Assembly: GCA_002435745.1 (NCBI GenBank)
Contig: DIWT01000042.1
Coordinates: forward strand, 1-34,454
Reading direction: 5' to 3'
Source: a bacterium UBP15_UBA6099
GTDB lineage: Bacteria; UBP15; UBA6099
Length of the DNA: 34,454 bases
Position numbers and translations under genes: made by a program
The notes under the pieces: model-generated
What the model was told of the DNA's origin: nothing
What the model saw: the letters and a program-made list of their open reading frames with translations, nothing else
Databases searched by the model: none
Shown: positions 1 to 8,204 of the stretch, piece by piece
Position numbering within the stretch: the stretch's first letter is position 1
How the letters are laid out: each line of letters opens with the position of its first letter

Positions 1-123
1 TTGACAGCCTTTTTCAACAGCCCCGTAATCAGGAAGGGTTTTTCCCAAATCGCCGAAGGCGAAAACAATTCCAAACGGTTTTTCGATTTTAATGGAAGCG
101 TTTATCGCGCAAAGCAGCATTAA
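1..123 (+). CDS. Possible C-terminal end of a gene cut by the window edge
   Basis: Frame 1 is open from the first base to a TAA at 121-123 and would encode about 40 residues ending in NGSVYRAKQH. The opposite strand is also open here: an ATG near 126 reads leftward off the window for 40 codons, without a visible ribosome binding site. Third-position GC is slightly higher in the plus frame, so I favour the tail of a plus-strand gene. No family is recognisable and the stretch could be non-coding. Confidence 0.25.
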   Translation: MTAFFNSPVIRKGFSQIAEGENNSKRFFDFNGSVYRAKQH

Positions 124-156
124 TAATGATATTCAAGCTACTGTTCGGTTTAAGCG

Positions 157-184
157 TTGCCTCTGTTTTTGAATCTGTGATAAA
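157..184 (+). promoter_or_regulatory. Putative sigma-70 promoter of the CBS-PP2C gene
   Basis: TTGCCT at 157-162 and GATAAA at 179-184 are separated by 16 bases, about 30 bases before the start codon at 215. A GGGAGG lies at 198-203 inside a small GC hairpin, slightly far (11 bases) from the ATG. The match is moderate, not consensus. Confidence 0.4.
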
Positions 185-214
185 CTAGTCGCGCGGCGGG
201 AGGCCGCCTGATAT

Positions 215-1462
215 ATGCCCGGAGCGATACTTGTGGACGAAGTTATGAGCGCGGACGTGCTGACCGCTCGTCCGGACGTGTCCACGCTAGAAGCGATGAG
301 GATGATGGCCGTGCGCGGCGTCGGCTCTATCGTCGTGACCAACGGCGACGACAGACCGCTGGGCATATTCACCGACAGAGATTTGTTCAGCAAGATAGTT
401 CTTAAGAATCTTGATCCGGCCTCTCTGCCGGTGGGCGATGTGGTGACGCGCGACATTGTGTCAGTCGGCTCCGGAAGCAGCCTCGACGACGCCCATCAAG
501 TTATGATGCGCGGCGATTTTAGACACCTTATCGTCACGGATGAAAACGGGAGCATGAAAGGAATCATATCCATAAAGGATTTGATCAGGCACAGGGAACG
601 CGCCTTAGAGAAGAAAGTGAACGAGAAAACATTCGAGTTGATGGAAACCAGCAAGCAGTTGATGAAGTCTCTCAATACTATAGAGCGGGAAATGTATCAC
701 GCCGGCAAATTCCAGAAGCATCTGGTCGAGAAGAAATATCCCAGAATACCCGGAATGAGATTCTCGCACGTGTACGAGCAATCTCTGCATCTTGGCGGGG
801 ATTTCTTCTCGGTCAGCAGAATAGGGAAAGGCCATGTGGGGATATTCGTCGCAGACGTTATGGGGCACGGGATCACTTCCGCGATGATAGCCCTCGAAGT
901 GAAGATGAACCTTAACTTCATCGCAGAGGGCCGACTTTCGACCTCGGAAGTCATCGGCAAGATGAACAAGGAACTTATCCCGCTGATGCCGGAAGGCTTC
1001 TTCGTCGCGGGTTTTTACGGGATAGTTGACATATCGACTCTGGAGATGAACTACACCCAGTTCGGGCTTCCAAGGCCTGTTTTGTTGAGGTGCGACAAAT
1101 TCCGCGCAAGCCCTCTGCAGCCGGGAAACATGCCGATCGGCATTCGCGTTGGCACGGAGTACGTCGAAGGCAAGACGCAGGTTAGGCCGGGCGACAAGTT
1201 GTTGCTTTTCACGGACGGCTGCAGCGAGCAGAAAGACTCAAAGAAAAGGATGTACGGAGACAGAAGGTTCGTGGATAACTTCAAGGCTCTCAGCGCGCGA
1301 GGCGAGAAGGATATCGTCGGAACACTGCACAGAAACGTGAAAAAATTCGCGGGCAGGCAGCCTATTACGGACGATATCGCGATTCTCCTATGCGAGTTCT
1401 CGCGTTGCGATTACGCAGATAAAAAGAAAGCGCGCAGTTCAGGCGCGTCTTCAAAAAAATAA
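215..1462 (+). CDS. CBS-domain-containing PP2C/SpoIIE-type protein phosphatase
   Basis: The predicted 415-residue cytoplasmic protein has two CBS motifs at the N-terminus (about residues 8-65 and 76-127), a charged helical linker (about 128-170) and a C-terminal SpoIIE/RsbU-type PP2C serine/threonine phosphatase domain (about 180-395). The metal-binding signatures are intact: GGD at 194-196, DVMGHG at 214-219, FTDG at 332-335 and TDD at 385-387, so it should be catalytically active. CBS pairs usually bind adenine nucleotides, and RsbU-type phosphatases usually dephosphorylate anti-sigma-factor antagonists in partner-switching systems. The inference is an energy- or nucleotide-sensing phosphatase. 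No anti-sigma factor, antagonist or sigma gene lies in this window, so the substrate is unknown. Its stop is 6 bases from the stop of the convergent phosphoesterase gene. Confidence 0.88.
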   Translation: MPGAILVDEVMSADVLTARPDVSTLEAMRMMAVRGVGSIVVTNGDDRPLGIFTDRDLFSKIVLKNLDPASLPVGDVVTRDIVSVGSGSSLDDAHQVMMRGDFRHLIVTDENGSMKGIISIKDLIRHRERALEKKVNEKTFELMETSKQLMKSLNTIEREMYHAGKFQKHLVEKKYPRIPGMRFSHVYEQSLHLGGDFFSVSRIGKGHVGIFVADVMGHGITSAMIALEVKMNLNFIAEGRLSTSEVIGKMNKELIPLMPEGFFVAGFYGIVDISTLEMNYTQFGLPRPVLLRCDKFRASPLQPGNMPIGIRVGTEYVEGKTQVRPGDKLLLFTDGCSEQKDSKKRMYGDRRFVDNFKALSARGEKDIVGTLHRNVKKFAGRQPITDDIAILLCEFSRCDYADKKKARSSGASSKK

Positions 1463-1468
1463 TCCCTG

Positions 1469-2278
1469 TCAATCAAGTTTCTCTTGTCTTATTGTCGAAC
1501 CTTCTATCCAGTCCATAAGAGAGATCGAGTTTTCCGTCATCTCGACGTATGTGGAATGCGCCACCCAGTCTCCAGTGTTGACGTAGAACTGAGGCCCGCC
1601 GAGCATTCGTGACAGCGCGGGGCCGTGCGTGTGGCCGAACATTGCTATGTCGCATCTGCGTTTTTTGAGAAGTTGTTCGGCCGCTTCCTCCCACAGCTTG
1701 AGGAATCTTTCCGGCACTCCGACCTCTGTTTTTTCTTTCGCTGCCGCTTTATCGGCGTCGTGTTTCGGTTTCCTCTGAAATATTCTTACCACGTCGCGCA
1801 GAAAGTCGGTCGCGCTCTGGTCAACCGCTTTCCCCGTCACGGCTCTCAGAAAGTCCACCGCGTCGTATATATGTTCCTGAAAGAGCGGGTCGTAATAATG
1901 CCCGTGCTCCATATAAACCTTTTTTCCGAACAGTTCGACCTCGAAAGGATGCTTGTTGTCCGGATATGTCAGCCTGAAGTTAACCTCTTCGATTTCAATG
2001 CCCCTGAGGGAAATGTCGTGGTTGCCGATAAGGTAGTTGACCGGCAAACCGGCGCGGGACAGGCCGAGAATGCGATTGACTGTGTCTTTGTGCCTCGGCC
2101 AGATGGAATCGCCTTTCAGCGCCGGGAAATCAAATATGTCTCCCAATATGTAAACCCCCGCCGCCGTTTCTTCGACCCGCTCGATAAACTCGAAAAATCG
2201 CTCTTTCTTCAATCTGTCCCATCTGTCGATGTGAAGGTCGGAAAAGAAAACATAAGGTTTTGATATCTTTTTGCTCAT
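1469..2278 (-). CDS. LpxH-like metallophosphoesterase (UDP-2,3-diacylglucosamine diphosphatase family)
   Basis: This 269-residue calcineurin-like phosphoesterase carries all five metal-site motifs in order: DLH at 14-16, GDIFD at 46-50, GNHD at 85-88, HGHYYD at 125-130 and GHTHG at 215-219. The GDIFD form and overall length fit the LpxH/YbbF group, whose founding member hydrolyses UDP-2,3-diacylglucosamine to lipid X in lipid A synthesis. Many relatives have other substrates, so LpxH activity is only likely. I chose the ATG at 2276-2278, not the longer open frame to 2320, because it follows GGAGGGA and overlaps the TGA of the upstream methyltransferase gene as ATGA. This suggests translational coupling. 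Confidence 0.8.
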   Translation of the reverse strand: MSKKISKPYVFFSDLHIDRWDRLKKERFFEFIERVEETAAGVYILGDIFDFPALKGDSIWPRHKDTVNRILGLSRAGLPVNYLIGNHDISLRGIEIEEVNFRLTYPDNKHPFEVELFGKKVYMEHGHYYDPLFQEHIYDAVDFLRAVTGKAVDQSATDFLRDVVRIFQRKPKHDADKAAAKEKTEVGVPERFLKLWEEAAEQLLKKRRCDIAMFGHTHGPALSRMLGGPQFYVNTGDWVAHSTYVEMTENSISLMDWIEGSTIRQEKLD

Positions 2279-3279
2279 TTGTGAGTCCCTCCGGATGAAT
2301 GGTTCATCGGTTTGACGCAAATCATGCTGATCGAATTTCCGTTTGAAGAGCGAGTGAAAGGAGAGAGCAGGGCGCGGTCGACGGCGTTTGCGAAGGAGCG
2401 CGCGGCGTCTCTTGCAAAACGAAGTTTGGTTCTAGCGATATGCTTTTGCTTTTCGCCTATCGGCAGTCCGGCCTTTTTGAACGAGCCGGCTGAAAAGAGA
2501 AGATCGGAAAGTCCCCAGAACGGAAATTCGACGGACGCGATGTTGAATCCGCATTCCGAAACGAGTCTTTTCAGGGTGGCGGGCGTGAAATAGTAAAGAT
2601 GGTGCAGCGGGGCGATAAGTCCCCACTCGGCTCCGAGGATTCTGGCCGCCGCTCCATCAAGATTAGGCGTCTCAACGACCAGAAGTCCGCCGGGCTTCAG
2701 TATTTCATAAGCTTTACGGACGCCTTTTACGGGCGACGGGAGATGCTCGATAAGATCCATCATCAGCACAAGGTCGAATTCGCCGGCGGGAAGTTCGGCT
2801 TGGATGAAATCGCATGATGACACATCAAGGTCGAATCTCTTTCGAGTCTGCTCGGCGGCGTATTCGGAAATCTCAACGCCCCGGACAACCCAGCCGCGCT
2901 TCTGCGCTTCTCTCATAAAAACGCCGGACGCGCATCCAACGTCTATCATCCTTCCCGGAACAGCCAGTTTTTCGATGCGCTTGAAAACTCTTTCCGCTCT
3001 AGAATTGTCCCCGCCCGATTTTTTCCCGAAAGCGTTCTCTATGCCGAAGCCTCTCTCGGCGTTGAAATATCCCTCGTTATAAACTTCATCTTTTAGGTAT
3101 TTTTCGGTGGGTCTGGGATTGACTCGAGCCAGCCCGCACCCGTCGCAACTAACTATATCTAAGCCGTCCTTTTTATATAGAGGACTGCTTTCAACGGAGC
3201 CGCAGAGATCGCAATCGGCGTGAACAAGCTCGACTCCGTTTTCAGTCCCGTGTTTTCTGTCGTCGCAATTTTCGTTCAT
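2275..3279 (-). CDS. Class I SAM-dependent methyltransferase with N-terminal zinc-knuckle motif
   Basis: The 334-residue product begins with a four-cysteine motif (C23, C26, C45, C48) typical of the zinc-binding head of Methyltransf_23-type enzymes. A Rossmann SAM-binding fold follows, with DVGCASG at 113-119, an acidic VEIS loop, and the MMDLIEHLPSP and LKPGGLLVVETPN segments. Relatives often act on sugars, lipids or polyketides in envelope gene clusters; the substrate here is unknown. The open frame extends 59 codons further upstream, but that part is AT-rich and lacks protein character, so I take the ATG at 3277-3279. The ribosome binding site is weak. It is first in a two-gene unit with the LpxH-like phosphoesterase. 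Confidence 0.82.
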   Translation of the reverse strand: MNENCDDRKHGTENGVELVHADCDLCGSVESSPLYKKDGLDIVSCDGCGLARVNPRPTEKYLKDEVYNEGYFNAERGFGIENAFGKKSGGDNSRAERVFKRIEKLAVPGRMIDVGCASGVFMREAQKRGWVVRGVEISEYAAEQTRKRFDLDVSSCDFIQAELPAGEFDLVLMMDLIEHLPSPVKGVRKAYEILKPGGLLVVETPNLDGAAARILGAEWGLIAPLHHLYYFTPATLKRLVSECGFNIASVEFPFWGLSDLLFSAGSFKKAGLPIGEKQKHIARTKLRFARDAARSFANAVDRALLSPFTRSSNGNSISMICVKPMNHSSGGTHK

Positions 3280-3363
3280 ATTCGTGGTTCGCGGCCGTCG
3301 CCGCGATAATATGATTATATTGATTATTATTGATTCAAATAATGAGTTTGAAAATAAACCCGG

Positions 3364-3393
3364 TTTCCATCTTGCGGAGAAATGGCATAAAAT
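3364..3393 (+). promoter_or_regulatory. Putative promoter of the glycosyltransferase gene
   Basis: TTTCCA at 3364-3369 and TAAAAT at 3388-3393 are 18 bases apart, about 65 bases before the ATG at 3459. The divergent spacer 3280-3458 is AT-rich around 3305-3355 with several TATAAT-like stretches on both strands, so a minus-strand promoter for the methyltransferase gene is also likely there. Confidence 0.35.
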
Positions 3394-3458
3394 AAAACCG
3401 GAAAGAGTGGCGGAGCGCTGAATTGATTGCGACGGTAGATGAAAGCCGTTGCTCATTT

Positions 3459-5195
3459 ATGGAGAATCACAGGTTGAAGCGTTTTTTAAAATGGTTCGAG
3501 GAAAACGCGGCGTTGTCGCTTGTAATGTTTATCGCTTTTGTCGTCCGCGTTCACGGAATCAGGTATGGACTTCCCGACCAGTTGCATTTGGACGAGGCAC
3601 ATGTAGTTTCACACGCGATCAGGTTCGGATCGGGGGATTTTAACCCGCATTTCTTTTATTATCCGGCATTTTTCATGTATCTGCTGTTCGGTTTATACGG
3701 AGCGGCGTATATCGTCGGGCATGTGTTCGGTTTTTTTCCATCGGCGACCGACTTCGGAATTCAGTATTTCATAGACCCGACAATGTTTTATTTGATTGCG
3801 CGAGTGACGGCAGCCGCGTTCGGGGCGGGCGCGGCGTATATCGCGGCGGCGGCCGGCGCGAGGTTTGTAAATAAGCGCGCGGGGCTTCTGGCGGCATTCT
3901 TCTTGGCTTTGACCCCGTTGCATGTGGAACAGTCCCATTTTGCGATTACGGATATTCCGCTCACGTTTTTCATGACTCTCGCCCTGTATTTTGCGGCGCG
4001 GCTGGCAACAGAAGGCGGACTTCGCAACTACATATTTTGCGGGATTGTCGCGGGGCTGGGAACCGCAACAAAATACACCGCCGCCCAGCTTCTTGCGACG
4101 ATGTTTTTCGCGCATTTTATTTTTGCTATGCGCGCAAAGAGCGGGTCGAAGGCGGGAACGCTGTTTTCAATCGCTCCGTTTGCGATGTTTTTCGCGTTCG
4201 GGGCGGCATATCTGGCAGGCGCTCCGTACAGCGTTCTCGATTTCAAAAGCTTCATCGGCGACATCAGGATTCAAAAGACCCTGATGAACGACGGCTGGTT
4301 CGGGATGGAGACGCCGGTAAACATGTGGCTGCATTCGATTGTCGTATATTTAAAAGATGGGATGGGAATTCCGCTGCTGGCCGCGTCGGGCTGCGGAATA
4401 ATATACGCGGCAATGCGGCGACGGCCTCATGAACTCGTTTTCCTTTGTTACATAGCGGTTTTTTACTCGATAAACGGACAGTTTTCGCAGTTCGGCTTCT
4501 CAAGGCATTGGCTTGGCGCGCTTCCGGTTTTGTGTTTTCTAGCGGCGACAGCCCTCGATGCGGCTTCGGGAATATTCAAGGCAAGAGGGCGGGAGATAGC
4601 TATGCTGGCGGCGGTCGCAATTATGGCGCTGCCTATAAAAACTATCTTAGATAGCAATAACCTGTTTATGGCGAAAGACACCCGCACGCTGGCCCGCGAG
4701 TGGATAGAGGAGAACGTTCCGACAGGAGCGGCGGTTGCGGTGGAATACGGAGGGCCTCAGCTTGCCCCGACTCCCGAATCAATGTTGGGCGCTCAAGAGT
4801 TAAAGGACAGGATGGCGAATGAACGAGTGGCAGGCGCGGTTCCGCTTCCGGCGTATGACACCCGGCGTCCGTCGGACGCGGAAAAAAATTCACCCAAAAA
4901 GTACCATCTGGCCGCGCTTGATATAATCGAGCCTAAATACAGGTTGACTTCTTCTTTTTCACTGGCGGAGTATCCGTTGGAAAGTTATTCGCGCGAAGGA
5001 TTCGAATATATCGTAGTTAGCGGTCATATTTACGAAAGATTCTTTGCGGCGGAGGACTTTTATCCCGAAGCGGTCGCTTTTTATAGGTCTCTGGATGAAA
5101 AAGCTCAACTATTAAAGGAATTTCCATCTTCTCCAAAGGAGAGATTGGGGCCGGAGATAAAAATATATAGGCTCCCGAAAAATCCTGAGCAATAG
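3459..5195 (+). CDS. Polytopic GT-C glycosyltransferase, ArnT/PMT (GT39/GT83-like) family
   Basis: The 578-residue protein is an integral membrane protein with roughly ten or more hydrophobic segments in its first 400 residues and a soluble C-terminal part. The first predicted extracytoplasmic loop has an acidic LDEA pair (D45, E46) after a GIRYGLPDQ segment, as in dolichyl-phosphate-mannose/ArnT-type enzymes that use polyprenyl-phosphate sugars as donors outside the cytoplasmic membrane. Acceptor (protein, lipid A or glycan) cannot be told. The ATG at 3459 is preferred over the TTG at 3423 because the extra 12 residues are hydrophilic and not family-like. The neighbouring LpxH-like gene makes an envelope role reasonable, but that is inference. 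Confidence 0.8.
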   Translation: MENHRLKRFLKWFEENAALSLVMFIAFVVRVHGIRYGLPDQLHLDEAHVVSHAIRFGSGDFNPHFFYYPAFFMYLLFGLYGAAYIVGHVFGFFPSATDFGIQYFIDPTMFYLIARVTAAAFGAGAAYIAAAAGARFVNKRAGLLAAFFLALTPLHVEQSHFAITDIPLTFFMTLALYFAARLATEGGLRNYIFCGIVAGLGTATKYTAAQLLATMFFAHFIFAMRAKSGSKAGTLFSIAPFAMFFAFGAAYLAGAPYSVLDFKSFIGDIRIQKTLMNDGWFGMETPVNMWLHSIVVYLKDGMGIPLLAASGCGIIYAAMRRRPHELVFLCYIAVFYSINGQFSQFGFSRHWLGALPVLCFLAATALDAASGIFKARGREIAMLAAVAIMALPIKTILDSNNLFMAKDTRTLAREWIEENVPTGAAVAVEYGGPQLAPTPESMLGAQELKDRMANERVAGAVPLPAYDTRRPSDAEKNSPKKYHLAALDIIEPKYRLTSSFSLAEYPLESYSREGFEYIVVSGHIYERFFAAEDFYPEAVAFYRSLDEKAQLLKEFPSSPKERLGPEIKIYRLPKNPEQ

Positions 5196-5314
5196 CAATG
5201 ATTTTCTCCTCAGTAATCCGGGTGATTAAAATGATAATATCAGAGTCAGGAAAGAAATTGCCGCGCGGCTAAATGTTTTTATGGAAAATGTGTAAGGTTT
5301 TGGGCAAAAATGAC

Positions 5315-5344
5315 TTTACAATTTTGAAGCATGGTATGTATAAT
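5315..5344 (+). promoter_or_regulatory. Strong sigma-70-like promoter
   Basis: TTTACA at 5315-5320 and a perfect TATAAT at 5339-5344 are 18 bases apart, followed 15 bases later by GGAGGAGGAG and the ATG at 5375. The rest of the 179-base spacer 5196-5374 is AT-rich. It includes a short GCCGCGCGGC palindrome near 5259-5270 followed by T-rich sequence, perhaps a weak terminator of the glycosyltransferase gene. Confidence 0.65.
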
Positions 5345-5374
5345 GCACAACGAAATTAAAAAGGAGGAGGAGAT

Positions 5375-6481
5375 ATGAAGAAATTAGTGAAACAGTTGGC
5401 GGCGGCGGCGGCATCAGTGATGATTATGGCTGTCGCGGCTCCCGCTCAGGAGCTTGACCTGAGCATCCTGCCTGCGGACGCGCAGGAGATTGTGCAGGAC
5501 AGGCTGGACACGAGGTTTCCCCCTGAATTGAAAAGCATTACACTGAACCCGGCGGCTCCGGTCGGCGGACAGCCCACATCGATAACTGTGGAAATCAGTA
5601 ACGACGCGAAGAAAACTAGCGATGAAACATCCGAAGTGTATGTGCTATACATGGCCAATTTTGAAATGGATTGGCAGAGCATAAAATTGTCTTCAAGCGG
5701 CAATAAGTGGACGGGCCAGCTCCCGGCTTTCCAGAGCGGCGATGAAGTGGTTTACTCGGTTCGCGCTATGGACTCTTCAGGCAACATATTCATTCAGGTT
5801 CCCTGCATGGTGGAAGCTGAGAACGAAGTAATGACGAAAGAATATTTCGCGGAAGACTGCGTCAACAGCGGCGATTTGAAAAGCTGCGAGAGCTTCTTGC
5901 CTAGAGGTTGCATGATGCAGATGGCTCTGAATGATTCCCCTGATGAGAATCTTCCCGCATTCGGAAGGCTGCGCGATCTCAGAATCGGATACGATGAGGA
6001 GTTCGTGTATGTGGACATGGTCGCCGGCGCAAAAATTGAAGGCGGCTCGATGACCCCGACGGACATCAGGATATACGGTTCGCTGATGGTCAACCCCGAC
6101 GTGATGGGCGGAGACACCAGCATGGACGCGATGTTGAAAGCGGGCGGACTGTTCGCTTATTCGCCGCTTCTCAAGCAGTTCGAGAGCACGGGCTACATCA
6201 GCGACTGCTTCTTCGGCTACCAGAGAGCCGGGGCGTGGGCGGTCGACACGAAGAACACCACCTGCATCAGCAGGAACACGAACCACCTGATTATGAAGAC
6301 GAAATGGTCCAGAATCGAGTCGATAGGAGCGAATCCGAGCGGCGTTCTGCAGTTCATACCGCTGGGAGTTCAGGTTACTCTGCTCGACATGGGCGCGATG
6401 AAGTTCGACGGAAGACCGATGGATGTGGCGCGCTGGACAGCCGCCCAGTTCACCGAAGACACATATTTCGAGGTCAAGTAG
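5375..6481 (+). CDS. Secreted cysteine-containing beta-sandwich protein, function unknown
   Basis: The 368-residue product starts with a clear Sec signal peptide (KK, hydrophobic core, APA cut after about residue 24). After a spacer comes an Ig-like segment (about 50-150) and then a larger beta-rich domain (about 170-368). The latter contains an RDLRIGYDEEFVYVDM stretch resembling CBM9/DOMON-type sandwiches. Six cysteines lie in the secreted part, in VPCM, EDCV, KSCE, RGCM, SDCF and TTCI contexts, which suggests disulfides. The gene is monocistronic: strong promoter, GGAGGAGGAG ribosome binding site and an intrinsic terminator just after it, so it is probably well expressed. I do not recognise an exact family; carbohydrate or redox-cofactor binding is only a fold-level guess. 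Confidence 0.8.
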   Translation: MKKLVKQLAAAAASVMIMAVAAPAQELDLSILPADAQEIVQDRLDTRFPPELKSITLNPAAPVGGQPTSITVEISNDAKKTSDETSEVYVLYMANFEMDWQSIKLSSSGNKWTGQLPAFQSGDEVVYSVRAMDSSGNIFIQVPCMVEAENEVMTKEYFAEDCVNSGDLKSCESFLPRGCMMQMALNDSPDENLPAFGRLRDLRIGYDEEFVYVDMVAGAKIEGGSMTPTDIRIYGSLMVNPDVMGGDTSMDAMLKAGGLFAYSPLLKQFESTGYISDCFFGYQRAGAWAVDTKNTTCISRNTNHLIMKTKWSRIESIGANPSGVLQFIPLGVQVTLLDMGAMKFDGRPMDVARWTAAQFTEDTYFEVK

Positions 6482-6507
6482 TTTAGAAGTCGGAGAGAAG
6501 TGTTTCA

Positions 6508-6543
6508 AGGCCGCTCCGGAATCGTCCGGGGCGGCCTTTTTAA
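6508..6543 (+). terminator. Rho-independent terminator after the secreted protein gene
   Basis: The GC-rich inverted repeat GGCCGCTCCGGA / TCCGGGGCGGCC with a short ATCG loop is followed directly by TTTTT, starting 27 bases after the stop codon. Confidence 0.85.
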
Positions 6544-6570
6544 TGCCCGCCTAAAATGTCGCAACCCGTA

Positions 6571-6579
6571 TGATATAAT
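6571..6579 (+). promoter_or_regulatory. Extended -10 promoter of rmuC
   Basis: TGATATAAT is an exact TGn-TATAAT extended -10 element, placed between the preceding terminator and the rmuC start at 6603. No good -35 hexamer is seen, as is common for extended -10 promoters. Confidence 0.5.
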
Positions 6580-6602
6580 GTCGCCTGCGAGGTGAGTGGA
6601 TA

Positions 6603-8108
6603 ATGGAAATCGCTTTTTATTTGATTTTTCTAATAATAGGATTGGCGCTCGGAGCGGCGGCGGGCAGGGCGACAGCGGCGTCTGGCGCGGCTGTGGCGAA
6701 GGAAAGACTGGACAACGAGCGGTCGCGCTCGGCTCAAGCTGAAGAGCGCGCCGGATTGGCCGAAAAAGAACTCTCATCGATTCGCGACTCGCTGGCTTCA
6801 GAGATGCAAAGGCGCTCCGCTTCGGAACAGGCCGCTTTGAGAGTTCCAGCGCTCGAAAACATAATAGCGGAAAAAACTGATGAAACGCTTAGGCTCCAGA
6901 ACGCTATTACCGACCTGAAAGAATCAAAAAAAGAGCTTGAGACGAAACTTGAGGGAGAAAAGAAGGCGGCGGAGGAAAAACTAGCCGCCCTCGAAGACGC
7001 CGAGAAAAAGCTGATGGCGGCGTTCGAGGCGTTGTCTGACAAGGCTCTGAAATGTAATAACGAGGCTTTCCTTGTTCTCGCGAAGAATGAGATGCTGAAG
7101 TTTCATGAGTCATCCAAGATCGACCTTGAACAGCGGCAGACGAACATTTCCGAGATGATTAAGCCTGTGGCGAGCGCGCTTGAAAAGTTTGACGCGTCAG
7201 TAAAACTGTTGGAGAAGGAGAGAGTAGGCTCGTACTCGACTCTGATGGAGCAGGTGAAATCGCTGAACGACACGCAGTTGAAACTGGAGGGAGAAACGTC
7301 GAGGCTGGTTCACGCTTTGAAGTCGCCGGGAGCGCGCGGAAGCTGGGGGGAGATTCAGCTTAAGCGGGTTGTGGAGCTTGCCGGGATGCAGGAGCATTGC
7401 GATTTCGAGCAGCAGCAGAGCGTGACTACGGAAGACGGACGGCTGAGGCCGGACATGATAGTGAATCTGCCCGGAGGGAAGAAAATCATCGTGGACGCGA
7501 AGGCTCCGTTCAATTCCTATCATGACGCGCAGGGCGCGACGGACGAGACGGTGAAAACGGATAAGCTGCGGGACCATGCCCGTCAGGTGCGCGCGCACAT
7601 GTCGGACCTCGGAAAAAAGGCGTACTGGGATCAGTTTCAGCCCGCGCCGGAATTCGTCGTTATGTTCCTTCCTTACGAGAGCCTTTTCAGCGCGGCTGTT
7701 CAGCACGATCCGACTATAATTGAAGAGGGCGTTCTGCAAAAAGTTATCCCGGCGTCTCCCACCACTCTCATTGCCCTGCTCAAAGCGGTCGCTTACGGCT
7801 GGCAGCAGGAAGTAATGGCGGAGAACGCGGTTCAGATAAGCAAGCTGGGCATCGAGCTTTACGATAGGATCAGGGTGTTGAGCGAACACTGGACGAAGAT
7901 GGGAAAAAGCCTTGAGTCGGCCGTAGAGTCTTACAACAAATCCGTCGGCTCTCTCGAAAGAAATGTTCTGACGAGCGCCAGAAGGTTTAAAAATATGGGG
8001 ATTTCAACAAAAGACGAGATTCCGGAATTAGCGCCGATAGAGCGTATGACTCGTCAGATAAGCGCCCCCGAACTTGCCGAACATGAAGATTCGCCCACAG
8101 ACATTTGA
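6603..8108 (+). CDS. rmuC: RmuC family DNA recombination protein
   Basis: The predicted 501-residue protein has an N-terminal membrane-spanning segment (about residues 3-24), a long coiled coil (about 30-150) and a conserved RmuC domain (about 190-440). The domain includes the segments GARGSWGEIQLKRVVELAGM, RPDMIVNLPGGKKIIVDAKA and FVVMFLPYESLFSAA. That order and length are typical of RmuC. Family members carry a restriction-endonuclease-like core with a D...DAK motif and limit DNA inversions at short inverted repeats in Escherichia coli; the biochemical mechanism is not settled. A GAGGTG site precedes the ATG. The gene stands alone, with its own extended -10 promoter and a terminator shared with the convergent gene. 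Confidence 0.93.
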   Translation: MEIAFYLIFLIIGLALGAAAGRATAASGAAVAKERLDNERSRSAQAEERAGLAEKELSSIRDSLASEMQRRSASEQAALRVPALENIIAEKTDETLRLQNAITDLKESKKELETKLEGEKKAAEEKLAALEDAEKKLMAAFEALSDKALKCNNEAFLVLAKNEMLKFHESSKIDLEQRQTNISEMIKPVASALEKFDASVKLLEKERVGSYSTLMEQVKSLNDTQLKLEGETSRLVHALKSPGARGSWGEIQLKRVVELAGMQEHCDFEQQQSVTTEDGRLRPDMIVNLPGGKKIIVDAKAPFNSYHDAQGATDETVKTDKLRDHARQVRAHMSDLGKKAYWDQFQPAPEFVVMFLPYESLFSAAVQHDPTIIEEGVLQKVIPASPTTLIALLKAVAYGWQQEVMAENAVQISKLGIELYDRIRVLSEHWTKMGKSLESAVESYNKSVGSLERNVLTSARRFKNMGISTKDEIPELAPIERMTRQISAPELAEHEDSPTDI

Positions 8109-8139
8109 TTATGACTTTGTATAAATTCATATTTTGAGA

Positions 8140-8177
8140 GAAGAAAAAAGAGCGCCCTTGAAGGGCGCTCTTCTATT
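8140..8177. terminator. Bidirectional intrinsic terminator between rmuC and the acyl-CoA dehydrogenase gene
   Basis: An exact inverted repeat, GAGCGCCCTTGAAGGGCGCTC at 8150-8170, has an A-rich tract before it (8140-8149) and a T-rich tract after it, so it can end transcription from both sides. It sits between two convergent stop codons. Confidence 0.85.
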
Positions 8178-8204
8178 TCGACTTCAAAACGATGCCGTTG
8201 ATAA

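Noticed and set aside
3423..3458. TTG start for the glycosyltransferase
   Set aside because: The extra residues do not look like the family and the codon lacks a ribosome binding site; the ATG at 3459 fits better.
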